Assembly: GCF_013410775.1 (NCBI RefSeq)
Contig: NZ_JACCFH010000001.1
Span: 930,001-994,000 of the forward strand
Reading direction: 5' to 3'
Length of the DNA stretch: 64,000 bases
From: Sphaerotilus montanus
GTDB taxonomy: Bacteria > Pseudomonadota > Gammaproteobacteria > Burkholderiales > Burkholderiaceae_C
The notes under the pieces are model-generated. The model was not told the DNA's origin. It did no database searches and worked only from the letters and a program-made list of their open reading frames with translations. Position numbers and translations under genes: made by a program. Each line of letters begins with the position of its first letter. Positions within the stretch are counted from its first letter, which is position 1. Below are positions 1-11,464 of this stretch, piece after piece.

Positions 1-3411
<3,411 letters not shown>

Positions 3412-3417
3412 CCCGAC

Positions 3418-5085
3418 TCAGGCCGACGGGCCGATGCCGGCAGCGGTCCGGGCCGCACCGAGCCGCCGCCAGCGCGCCAGCAGATCGGCGTCGGTGACGG
3501 TCTCGGTGCGGACATCGCCGGCGTAGACCGCGCCGTCGTTGCCGTCGAGCGTGAGCACCTCGCCTTCGCGGAAGCTGCGTTCACCGAGGCACACCGTGCG
3601 GGTGGCCTCGTCGATCTGCAGCGCCTCGCAGCCGACCAGACAGACCTTGCCCAGCTGGCGGGCGACCACCGCCGCATGCGCGGTGCGGGCGCCGCGGCTG
3701 GTCAGCAACCCGCCGGCCAGCTCCAGCGCGGCGAGGTCGCGCGTTTCAGCATCGCGGCGCAGCAGCAGCACCGGCACGCCCGCAGCCCGGCGCTCGCGCA
3801 CGCGGGCCTCGTCCAGCGCGATCTCGCCGCTGGCGACACCCGCCTGGGCGCTGGCGGCGCGGGCCAGTGGCTCCGCGGCAGCATTGGTCGCCCCGGGCAT
3901 GGCCGCCACGATCCGGGTCCAGCCGCAGGCGGCCGCATCGACCGGCCCGAGCCGCGCGGCGGCCTGGGCGGCGCTGAGCACGCCCTCCTCCACCAGATCC
4001 AGCGCGATGCGCACGGCGGCGCGGGCGCTGCGCTTGCCGGTGCGGGTCTGCAGCAGGTAGAGCCGGCCGTCCTGGACCGTGAACTCGAAGTCCTGCATGT
4101 CGCCCAGCGCCGCCTCGACCCGCCGGGTCGCCGCGAGCAACTGCTGCCACACCGCGGGCGCACGCTCCGCCAGACCCTGGTGGCCGTGTGCGCGGCGGCG
4201 GCCGGAGACGACGTCCTCGCCCTGGGCGTGGAGCAGGAAATCGACCCAGGGCACCGGCTCGCCGCTGGTCGGGTCGCGCGTGAAGCCGACGCCCGCGCCG
4301 GAGACGCCCCCGGCATTGCCGAACACCATCTGCTGGACGGTGACCGCCGTGCCGACCGTGGCATCAATGCCGTGCATCGCCCGGTAGGCCTGCGCCTGCG
4401 GCGACTGCCACGAGGCGAACACGGCCTCGATCGCCCCGGCGAGCTGGACCTGCGGATCTTGCGGAAAGGGCTGGCCGGCGTGTTCGCGGTAGAGCGCGAG
4501 GTAGCGCCGGGTCAGGGTGCGCAGCTCCGAGAAATCGAGGTCGCGCTCGTCGCGGTGGCCGGCGAGCGTGCGCAGCTCGGCCTCGAACAGCTCACCATCC
4601 AGCCTGGCCACGGTTTCCCCGTAGGTGGCGACCAGGCGGCGGTAGGCGTCCCAGACCAGGCGTGGGTGGCCGGTCTGGCGCAGGAAACCGGGCAGGGTCG
4701 TCTCGCACAGGCCGATGTCGAGCAGGGTCTGCATCATCCCCGGCATCGAGACCGGCGCGCCCGAGCGCACCGACACGAGCAACGGCTGGCGGGCGTCGCC
4801 GAAGCGCAGCCCGCTGGCCTGTTCGAGCCGGGCCAGCGCCTCGCGCCACACCGCGGGCGTGCGTGCAGCGGCCGCGGCCTGGCACCACGCGGTGCCGAGC
4901 ACCAGCCCCGGCGGCACCGGCAGGCCGAGTTCGGCCATGCGCAGCAGGTTCCAGGCCTTGAAACCGAGTTGTGCGGGGCCGAGCGTGTCGGCGCGGCTGG
5001 CATCGGCGGTGCCGAAGGTGTAGACCTCCGGCGGCAGCGGGGATGCAGGGACAGGGACAGGAGGGATGACAGGTGTGGCGGGCAT
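3418..5085 (-). CDS. Pyruvate phosphate dikinase-like protein lacking the PEP-binding barrel
   Basis: 555 residues resembling the first two thirds of pyruvate, phosphate dikinase. The N-terminal ATP-binding part has SVRSGAPVSMPGMMQT, VQQMVFGNAG, GVGFTRDPTSGE and DMQDFEFTVQDG followed by LLQTRTGKR. The swivelling phosphohistidine domain has TSRGARTAHAAVVARQLGK, with His470 as the predicted phosphorylated residue. Authentic dikinases continue for another 300 or more residues into a PEP/pyruvate TIM barrel; here the protein stops after the His domain. ATP could therefore charge the histidine, but the acceptor domain is absent. The gene lies 13 bp downstream of a PhoU-like gene on the same strand, so the two are probably co-transcribed and may work together (inference). 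It could also be a decayed dikinase, although the residues I checked look intact. Confidence 0.85.
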   Translation of the reverse strand: MPATPVIPPVPVPASPLPPEVYTFGTADASRADTLGPAQLGFKAWNLLRMAELGLPVPPGLVLGTAWCQAAAAARTPAVWREALARLEQASGLRFGDARQPLLVSVRSGAPVSMPGMMQTLLDIGLCETTLPGFLRQTGHPRLVWDAYRRLVATYGETVARLDGELFEAELRTLAGHRDERDLDFSELRTLTRRYLALYREHAGQPFPQDPQVQLAGAIEAVFASWQSPQAQAYRAMHGIDATVGTAVTVQQMVFGNAGGVSGAGVGFTRDPTSGEPVPWVDFLLHAQGEDVVSGRRRAHGHQGLAERAPAVWQQLLAATRRVEAALGDMQDFEFTVQDGRLYLLQTRTGKRSARAAVRIALDLVEEGVLSAAQAAARLGPVDAAACGWTRIVAAMPGATNAAAEPLARAASAQAGVASGEIALDEARVRERRAAGVPVLLLRRDAETRDLAALELAGGLLTSRGARTAHAAVVARQLGKVCLVGCEALQIDEATRTVCLGERSFREGEVLTLDGNDGAVYAGDVRTETVTDADLLARWRRLGAARTAAGIGPSA

Positions 5086-5098
5086 GGCGAACTCCGGT

Positions 5099-7162
5099 TC
5101 AGCCCAGCACGCTGGGGGACTCGACCCGGCGGAAGGCCAGATCGCGCAGGCGGTACTCCAGCGTGAGCAGCCGGTCGGAGGCCAGCTCCAGGCTGGCGGC
5201 CAGGTCGCTGGCCAGCATCAGCACCGCCGGCTCCGGCACATGGCGGCACAGCGCGCGGCGGGCCTCGCGCAGCAGTTCGTCGCAGCGCCGCTCGGCCTGC
5301 AGCACACGCCAGGTCGCGGCGACGAAGGCGTCCTGGTCGGTCGCGTCGCTGCCCTGCCCCAGCCCGCAGAGGATGGCGAGCGCCCGCACATGGTCCTGCG
5401 TGGCACCGAGCACCGTCTCGGCCAGCGCCTGCAGCGCAGCGCGGACCTCGCCATGCAGGAGCTTGCGGCTGTGTCCGCTGCGCTGCTCGGCCAGCAGCGA
5501 GATGAGGAAGGCGGCCTCCTCCAGCGCATCGGCCACATCGTCGGCCAGCTCCATCAGCGCGACGACCGAACGCCAGCGCGGCAGCCGCTCGGCCTGGGTG
5601 CGTGCCCGCATGACGAGGTGGTCGGCCTGGCGTTCCCAGGTCTTGGCCCGTGCCCCCAGCCGGGCGGCGGCCTCGGTGCGTTCGTCGCCACCATCGACCG
5701 TGCCATCGGCCAGCGCCTCGTGGACCGCCTCGGCCAGGGTCTGCACCCAGGCGGCGTGCTCGGTCAGCAGATCGAACTCGGTGCGGTGCTGCTGCATGTG
5801 CCGGGTCAGCAGCAGCCGGGTCTCGTCGGCCACCAGCGCGGCGGGCTGGTGGGCGGTGCGGGCCCGCCAGGCCAGCGCCAGCACGTCCACCAGGAAGGCC
5901 TGCGCCGCCGCCTCGCCGAGCACGGCGTCCAGCCGGTCGCCGATGCGGAAGGCACCGGGGCCAAGATCCTGCATGGCGTCGAAGACGAGCTGCTCGCCGC
6001 CCGCCTCCAGCCAGGCGCGGTGGCCGACCTCGCGCTGCGCCGCCTCGCGCAGCACCTCGACCGCCAGCGGCTTGGCCACGAAGGCCTGCAGGCGCTTGCG
6101 GGCGCGGTTCCAGTCGATCAGGAAGACGATGCGGGCGCCGATGCCCTCCAGCGCCAGCGCGAGCGCGGCCTCGTCGGCGCAGGTGAAGGTGGCCGTGCCG
6201 AGCTGGTAGGCCGCGCCCTCGTTGAGATCGGCGCGGACCTGCGATTGCGGCGCCGACCACTGTGCGCCCAGCTCCGCCAGCCGCGCCTGGAAGAAGGCGA
6301 AGCGCGGCTTGTGCAGGTCGGAGTAGGTCAGGCGGATGCCGGGGGTCGCGGCGACACCGTCGACGGTCTCGCCGTCGACCACCTGGACCACCAGCACATG
6401 CGCGTCGTTGGTGCCGATGTCGTTCTGGATCAGCAGGTGCGGGCCGTCACGGGTCGCGGCGGTGTCGAGGCCGGGGTGGTCGAGCTTGAGGGCGCGGGTG
6501 CGGCCGAGACCGCGCATGAAGGCGGCGATGCGTGGGCGGTCCTGCGGGCCGATCTGCCAGGCGTGGGCGCCGTCGATCACCTCGCTGGCCAGCGTGGCCG
6601 AGAGGCGGTTCAGCGCCTTGTGCAGGTCCATCACCAGCAGGTGCAGGCTGTCGTCGGCGGGCTGGCCGCGCTTGCCGCGGTGGCCGTGGGTCAGCGCGCG
6701 CAGGTGGTCGGAGCCGAGCGCGGCGCGGCCGTGTTCGCAGTCCGCCTTCCATCGGGCCAGGTTCTGCAACCAGTGGTCGCGGCGCTGGCGCAGGGCGGTG
6801 ACCTCGGCATCGGTGGTGTCGTCCACTTCACCGGGCAGGCCCGTGACCGGGCGGGCCATGGTGGTCAGGGCCTCGTGGAGCAGCGCCGCCAGCCGCCCCG
6901 CCTCGGGCAGCAGGAGGTCCTCGCCCTGCAGCGTCGCGCCGGCCTGGAGTTCGTCGAGCCAGCGGCCCTTCAGGTCGGCCGCGGCGCACTCGGCGCGCAG
7001 GTCCTGCAACGGTGCAGCCGGCTTGCACGCATGGGCTGCGGCCGCCTGCAGCAGGGTCAGCGCCACCTTGAGCCGGTCGTTGGCGGCCAGCGCCGCCTGC
7101 ACCCAGGCGGGCCGCAGGAGGGAGGTCTGGCCGAGTGATGCGACAGCAGCTTGCTTGTCCAT
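5099..7162 (-). CDS. Large protein with C-terminal PhoU/DUF47-like helical domain
   Basis: 687 residues from the ATG at 7162, which has AGGGG about 10 bases upstream; a longer open frame to 7333 would run into the likely promoter of the divergent phaC. The last 200 or so residues are helical with acidic patches (WERQADHLVMRAR, LMELADDVADALEEAA) typical of PhoU/DUF47 metal-binding helical bundles. The N-terminal 450 residues contain a readable alpha/beta stretch (LLIQNDIGTNDAHVLVVQV, then ARIVFLIDWNRARKRL) that I do not recognise. No signal peptide or membrane span. It is followed after 13 bp by the dikinase-like gene, suggesting a two-gene operon. The function is unknown. A role in phosphate or phosphoryl-group handling is inference from the C-terminal similarity and the neighbour. 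Confidence 0.75.
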   Translation of the reverse strand: MDKQAAVASLGQTSLLRPAWVQAALAANDRLKVALTLLQAAAAHACKPAAPLQDLRAECAAADLKGRWLDELQAGATLQGEDLLLPEAGRLAALLHEALTTMARPVTGLPGEVDDTTDAEVTALRQRRDHWLQNLARWKADCEHGRAALGSDHLRALTHGHRGKRGQPADDSLHLLVMDLHKALNRLSATLASEVIDGAHAWQIGPQDRPRIAAFMRGLGRTRALKLDHPGLDTAATRDGPHLLIQNDIGTNDAHVLVVQVVDGETVDGVAATPGIRLTYSDLHKPRFAFFQARLAELGAQWSAPQSQVRADLNEGAAYQLGTATFTCADEAALALALEGIGARIVFLIDWNRARKRLQAFVAKPLAVEVLREAAQREVGHRAWLEAGGEQLVFDAMQDLGPGAFRIGDRLDAVLGEAAAQAFLVDVLALAWRARTAHQPAALVADETRLLLTRHMQQHRTEFDLLTEHAAWVQTLAEAVHEALADGTVDGGDERTEAAARLGARAKTWERQADHLVMRARTQAERLPRWRSVVALMELADDVADALEEAAFLISLLAEQRSGHSRKLLHGEVRAALQALAETVLGATQDHVRALAILCGLGQGSDATDQDAFVAATWRVLQAERRCDELLREARRALCRHVPEPAVLMLASDLAASLELASDRLLTLEYRLRDLAFRRVESPSVLG

Positions 7163-7272
7163 GGACGTGGTTCCCCTGAAAGGCGTTGTGCGGCGGAGCT
7201 GGACGCCAGCCGGTCTTGCGCGGACCAGTCTGGGCAGCGTCCGTGACCGGTGCGTGACGCGGATCCGGCCAG

Positions 7273-7289
7273 AACACCCGGTGTTGACG
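7273..7289 (+). promoter_or_regulatory. Palindrome AACACC-C-GGTGTT overlapping a TTGACG box upstream of phaC
   Basis: In the divergent region between the PhoU-like gene and phaC, AACACC (7273-7278) and GGTGTT (7280-7285) form a perfect 13-bp palindrome whose right end overlaps TTGACG, a good -35 hexamer for the plus strand. A second short inverted repeat, GGTGC-GCGA-GCACC, lies at 7302-7315. I could not find a convincing -10 hexamer at 17 bp. It is therefore a candidate operator/promoter, not a demonstrated one. Confidence 0.35.
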
Positions 7290-7378
7290 TCGCTCAAGCA
7301 AGGTGCGCGAGCACCATGCTGCGGACACGGCAACGCGGTTCAATCGGCGCTGTACCCACTGCCGCGACAGGACACCCC

Positions 7379-9178
7379 GTGCTGCAAGCCACCCGATCGT
7401 TGCCTGAACCCGCCTCCACCAGCACCCGCCCCGCTGCACCAGCCGGCCCGACGCCGGCCGAAGCCGCCGCAGCCTTCGACCAGCTGGTCCACGCCCGCGC
7501 CGCAGCGCTGACCAGCGGCCTGTCGCCGATCTCGCTGTCCCTGGCCTGGCAGGACTGGGCGCAGCACCTGATGAGCCAGCCGGGTCAGCGGCTGCGGCTC
7601 GCCGCACAGGCGCAGGCCGGCGTGATCGAGTGGCTGGGGCACTGCGCAAGTGGCGGCTGCACGCCCGACGGCAGCGCCGCAGCGCCGGACGCCCGCTTCG
7701 CCAGTCCGGCGTGGCAGCAGTGGCCGTGGCCGGGTGTCGTGCAGGCCTACCAGCAGAGCGTGCAATGGTGGGACGACGCCACCCAGCTGCCCGGCCTGAC
7801 GCGCCACCACAGCGAGGTCGTGCGCACGATGGCGCGCCAGTGGCTCGACACGCTCAGCCCGAGCAACCTGCCGTTCAATCCCGAAGTGCTCCAGGTGACC
7901 CGGGAGCGCCTCGGTGCCAATCTGATCGAGGGCGCGCAGAACGCCGCGGACGACTGGCGCCTGCAGCACGGCCTGCAGCCCCTGGCGCTGCCCGAACACA
8001 GCTACCGCCCCGGCACCGAGGTGGCGATCACGCCCGGTGCGGTGGTGATGCGCAACCGGCTGGTCGAGCTGATCCAGTACGCGCCCGCCACCGACGTGGT
8101 GCAGGCCGCGCCGGTCTTCATCGTGCCGTCGTGGATCATGAAGTACTACATCCTCGACCTGCGCCCGGAACACTCGCTGGTGCGCTGGCTGGTCGGCCAG
8201 GGCCACACCGTCTTCATCCTGAGCTGGAAGAATCCGGACCGGAGCGATGCCGGCATCGGCCTGAACGACTACCTGCAGTGGGGCGTGTTCGACAGCCTGG
8301 CCCGCATCCGCGAGCTGGTCCCCGACCACCCCGTGCACGCCTGCGGCTACTGCCTGGGCGGCACGCTGCTGTCGATGGCCGCCGCCGCGCTGGCCCGCCC
8401 GCAGCAGGTCGCCAGCGCGCCGCAGCAGGCGCCGCTGGCCAGCGTCACGCTGCTGGCCTCGGAAACCGACTTCACCGAGCCGGGCGAGATGGGCGCGCTG
8501 ATCGACGAATCCCAGGTGCAGCTGCTCGAAGCGGTGATGGCCGACCGGGGCTTCCTGACCGGGCAGCAGATGGCGGGATCGTTCCAGTTCCTGCACGCCC
8601 GCGATCTGGTCTGGTCGACCAAGATGCATGAATACCTGTTCGGCGAGCGCACCCGGCCCAACGACCTGATGGCCTGGAATGCCGACGTGACCCGCATGCC
8701 GGCGCGCATGCACAGCGAGTACCTGCGCCGCTGCTACCTGCGCAACGAACTGGCCGAGGGACGTTACCTCGTCGAGGGAACCCCGGTGTCGCTGTCCGAT
8801 GTCCGGGTGCCGGTCTTTGCCGTCGGCACGGAAACGGACCACGTCTCGCCGTGGAAATCGGTCTACAAGCTGCTGCGCCTGTCCGAGACCGAGGTCACCT
8901 TCGTGCTGACCAGCGGCGGCCACAACGCGGGCATCGTCAGCGAACCCGGCCACCCGCACCGCCACTACGCCCTGCACGTCACCGCCGCCACCGACCCGTG
9001 GCAGAGCCCCGAGGACTGGCAGGCCACCGCCGAGCGCCGCGACGGCTCGTGGTGGACGGCGTGGAACGACTGGCTGGTCGCACACAGCCGCGGCACGGTG
9101 CCGGCCCGGGTGATCGACCCGGCCACGGCCCTCGCCGCCGCACCGGGCGACTACGTGCAGACCCGGTACGCCGACTGA
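7379..9178 (+). CDS. phaC: Polyhydroxyalkanoate synthase, class I type
   Basis: Polymerises 3-hydroxyacyl-CoA into storage polyester at granule surfaces in the cytoplasm. An alpha/beta-hydrolase core carries the synthase lipase-like box GYCLGGTLL with catalytic Cys325, Asp487 in GTETDHVSPW and His515 in SGGHNAG. WKNPDRSDAGIGLNDYL is typical of PhaC. I chose the GTG at 7379 (599 residues) because AGGA sits six bases upstream; in-frame ATG at 7316 and an earlier one at 7250 are alternatives that would add a low-complexity leader. No phaA, phaB or phasin gene adjoins it, so this may be a stand-alone or second synthase. The upstream palindrome may control it. Confidence 0.93.
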   Translation: MLQATRSLPEPASTSTRPAAPAGPTPAEAAAAFDQLVHARAAALTSGLSPISLSLAWQDWAQHLMSQPGQRLRLAAQAQAGVIEWLGHCASGGCTPDGSAAAPDARFASPAWQQWPWPGVVQAYQQSVQWWDDATQLPGLTRHHSEVVRTMARQWLDTLSPSNLPFNPEVLQVTRERLGANLIEGAQNAADDWRLQHGLQPLALPEHSYRPGTEVAITPGAVVMRNRLVELIQYAPATDVVQAAPVFIVPSWIMKYYILDLRPEHSLVRWLVGQGHTVFILSWKNPDRSDAGIGLNDYLQWGVFDSLARIRELVPDHPVHACGYCLGGTLLSMAAAALARPQQVASAPQQAPLASVTLLASETDFTEPGEMGALIDESQVQLLEAVMADRGFLTGQQMAGSFQFLHARDLVWSTKMHEYLFGERTRPNDLMAWNADVTRMPARMHSEYLRRCYLRNELAEGRYLVEGTPVSLSDVRVPVFAVGTETDHVSPWKSVYKLLRLSETEVTFVLTSGGHNAGIVSEPGHPHRHYALHVTAATDPWQSPEDWQATAERRDGSWWTAWNDWLVAHSRGTVPARVIDPATALAAAPGDYVQTRYAD

Positions 9179-9239
9179 CGGCAGGGCGTTCAGCCAGCCG
9201 GATTGCCCGCCGGCAGACCACGGCGTAGCATGCGGCCGC

Positions 9240-9650
9240 ATGTTCCACCTGCCTTCTCCCCTGCGTGGCGCCGCGCTGGCGCTGGTCCTGAGCACCGCCG
9301 TGCTGGCTGGTTGTGGCGGCGGCATCTACCTGGGCTGGGAAGGCGGCGGCTACGACGACCTGCCCCCGAGCGTCAGCCTGGTGACCAGCGTGACCGCGGC
9401 GCGGGTCGGCGATCCGGTGCGGCTGTCGGCAGCGGCGAGCGACGACTACGCCGTGGCGCGGGTCGAGTTCTACCGGGTCGAGCCGAACGGTGCCGTCGTG
9501 CGCCTGGGCACGGACACCTTCCTGCCCTACGCCTGGGACACCGTCCTGCCGGACAGTCCCATCGGCGCGGTGCGTTACCTGGCGCGGTCGGTCGATGACG
9601 CCGGACAGGTCACCGACAGTGCGTGGGTGAGCGTGGTGCTGCAACGCTGA
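9240..9650 (+). CDS. Small lipoprotein with Ig-like fold
   Basis: 136 residues. A hydrophobic N-terminal signal ends in the lipobox LAGC (Cys about 24), so it is a predicted lipoprotein. The mature part (DLPPSVSLVTSV, VRLSAAASDDYAVARVEFYRV, ARSVDDAGQVTDSAWVSVVL) has the pattern of a bacterial Ig-like domain, as found in extracellular adhesins and carbohydrate-active proteins. The domain stands alone without a catalytic partner. The start ATG is unambiguous. It lies 61 bp after phaC and 22 bp before another lipoprotein gene; whether these are co-transcribed is not clear. Function unknown. Confidence 0.75.
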   Translation: MFHLPSPLRGAALALVLSTAVLAGCGGGIYLGWEGGGYDDLPPSVSLVTSVTAARVGDPVRLSAAASDDYAVARVEFYRVEPNGAVVRLGTDTFLPYAWDTVLPDSPIGAVRYLARSVDDAGQVTDSAWVSVVLQR

Positions 9651-9672
9651 CCCGAATCGAAAGGCATTCCCC

Positions 9673-10017
9673 TTGAATCCGAACCCCTCCCGGCACGCTC
9701 GTTCCCTGCAGACGCCCTTCGTGGCGGCCGCGCTGCTGTTGCTGTCGATCTGCGCCGGCTGCGCCCAGGATCCGTCCGGTCCGGGCATGACCGAACAGGC
9801 CCGCGCCACGGGCCAGGTGGTGGCCCGGGATGCGAAGGAGGCGGGCGCGTCCGTGGCCCACGGCGCCCGCGAAGTCGGCGCAGCCGCCGGTCAGACCGGA
9901 CGCGAGATCGGCCGCACGGTGAAGGACGCCGCGGTCGGTGCCTGGGCCGCCACGCGCCAGGGCGCGCAGGCCGTCGGCGCCGCGGCCAGCGGTGCCGTGA
10001 GCGAACTCCGCAAGTAG
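9673..10017 (+). CDS. Small Ala-rich helical lipoprotein
   Basis: 114 residues, starting at TTG with AAAGG eight bases upstream. The signal sequence LLLLSICAGC gives a lipobox with Cys about 35. The mature part is almost entirely one predicted amphipathic helix rich in Ala, Gly, Arg and Glu, with a loose 11-residue periodicity (AREVGAAAGQTG, REIGRTVKDAAV, ATRQGAQAVGAA). That recalls LEA-like or apolipoprotein-like repeats and some small outer-membrane lipoproteins. No known catalytic motif. The N-terminal leader before the hydrophobic stretch is longer than usual for a lipoprotein, so a later start cannot be excluded. Confidence 0.62.
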   Translation: MNPNPSRHARSLQTPFVAAALLLLSICAGCAQDPSGPGMTEQARATGQVVARDAKEAGASVAHGAREVGAAAGQTGREIGRTVKDAAVGAWAATRQGAQAVGAAASGAVSELRK

Positions 10018-10047
10018 CGCGCTGCCTGGTTGGTCCGGTCGGCCCGG

Positions 10048-11352
10048 TCAGCTCGGCCGGTCCGCCATGCCCGGCAGATCGCCGACCGGCCCTGGGCGCG
10101 CGTGGCCCTCGGGCGCGGCGCGGCGCAGCGGTGGCACCGACTTCGACCAGCAGCGCGACCACCAGCTCCGCACCAGATGCAGGACCGGCCCCGGGTCGCG
10201 CGCACTGGCGTACTGGTAGACCAGTCCCGGCCGCAGCACGGTCTTCAGGTACTCGCCCCAGCGCCACTCCTTCGCGCGGCGGTAGGCGCGGAAGGCGTGG
10301 AAGTCCAGCCCGGCGTTCAGGTAGCGCAGGCCGAAGCGCCGCTGCGGCGCTGGCAGCGGTGGCAGGTCGCAGGCCGTGCGGTAAGCCAGCCACGGGAGGT
10401 TCACGCCCGCCCGCGCGGCGAGGATGCTGGTCTGGCTGATGCGCGGGTTGATCTCGATGAGCAGGTAGCGGCCGGTGCGGGCGTGGCGCTTGAAGTTCAT
10501 GTTCGCGATGCCGCGGAAGCCCAGCGTCTGCAGGATCCCGATCGCCTCGGCCTCCAGCGCCGGCCGGTGCACGCTCTCGACATGGCAACCACTGCCGGCG
10601 TGGATCGGGAAGGTGCGCCACTTGCGCGCGGTGTAGCTGGCCCGGGCGCAGCCATCGGGATCGATGTAGACGTGCACGCTGTAGTGCGCCTCGTCGCGGC
10701 CGGGGATGTACTCCTGCAGCAGCACCTCCAGCCCGTGTGGCGCGAGCATGCAGCACAGCCGCATCAGCTCCCGCGGCTCGTCCACCAGCAGGGCCTTGGC
10801 TCGCGCCACAGCGGGTTCCACATCGGGGTACTTCCAGGCGACCGGATGCGCAGGCTTGAGGATGACGGGGTAGTCGACCACCCGGCTCAGCGCTTCGGCG
10901 GCCACCAGCGTGCGCGGACTGAAGGTGCGCGGCACGGGCAGGCCGAGCCGCTCCGCCTCCACTCCGAAGGCGCTCTTGTCCATCAGCAGGCGCGCCACCC
11001 CGGTCGGCGTCGTGATGCTGCGGCACACCGAGGCCAGTGGGTCCTCCAGCGCCAGCAGCGCCGTCAGGTCCGGATCGGCCGAGGGGAACACGGGCAGCAG
11101 CGCCCCGTGTTCGGCCTGCAGTGCCACCAGCACCGCCTGCAGCCGGGCGGGCTCGCGGGTGAAGCCGGGCGCATGGTGGAAGGCGACGACGTGGCGGGAG
11201 TAGCGGGACGGCGGCTGCGCCTCTTCGGCGACCACGATCACCGGCACACCCTGCTCGCCGAGCGCACGGACAAGGTTCAGGTCGGCTTCAGGCGCGCCTT
11301 GACAGGACAGCACCACAGCAGGCGGAAGCGACGGTCTGGAGCGGCTGGACAT
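10048..11352 (-). CDS. ATP-grasp family carboxylate-amine ligase-like protein
   Basis: 434 residues from the ATG at 11352; an in-frame TTG at 11373 would add seven residues and neither has a good ribosome site. ATP-grasp features are clear: DYPVILKPAHPVAWKY (nucleotide lysine), LEVLLQEYIPG, and LIEINPRISQTSILAARAGVN (metal-binding Glu/Asn). The N-terminal PAVVLSCQGAPEADLNLVRAL looks like the pre-ATP-grasp Rossmann-like domain. Such enzymes join a carboxylate to an amine or thiol through an acyl phosphate; the substrate cannot be read from sequence. The gene stands alone between the lipoproteins and recQ, so context gives no pathway. The last 30 or so residues are Pro/Arg-rich and probably disordered. 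Confidence 0.8.
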   Translation of the reverse strand: MSSRSRPSLPPAVVLSCQGAPEADLNLVRALGEQGVPVIVVAEEAQPPSRYSRHVVAFHHAPGFTREPARLQAVLVALQAEHGALLPVFPSADPDLTALLALEDPLASVCRSITTPTGVARLLMDKSAFGVEAERLGLPVPRTFSPRTLVAAEALSRVVDYPVILKPAHPVAWKYPDVEPAVARAKALLVDEPRELMRLCCMLAPHGLEVLLQEYIPGRDEAHYSVHVYIDPDGCARASYTARKWRTFPIHAGSGCHVESVHRPALEAEAIGILQTLGFRGIANMNFKRHARTGRYLLIEINPRISQTSILAARAGVNLPWLAYRTACDLPPLPAPQRRFGLRYLNAGLDFHAFRAYRRAKEWRWGEYLKTVLRPGLVYQYASARDPGPVLHLVRSWWSRCWSKSVPPLRRAAPEGHARPGPVGDLPGMADRPS

Positions 11353-11464
11353 GGGCACGAATCGACTTTGCAATCACGTGGAAAACAGCCGTCTTTCTAC
11401 TGCAATTGAACCAATTGATACCAACGATGACCCCGATTCAAGGGGGTGCAGACTTGCCGGAAAT

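Noticed and set aside
3676-5166. Plus-strand open frame of 496 codons
   Set aside because: It is antisense to the dikinase-like gene, shows no domain motif, and is rich in Arg/Gly/Ala as expected of a shadow frame in high-GC DNA.
5066-7138. Plus-strand open frame of 690 codons
   Set aside because: Antisense to the PhoU-like gene, whose protein has recognisable domain structure; the plus-strand translation has none.
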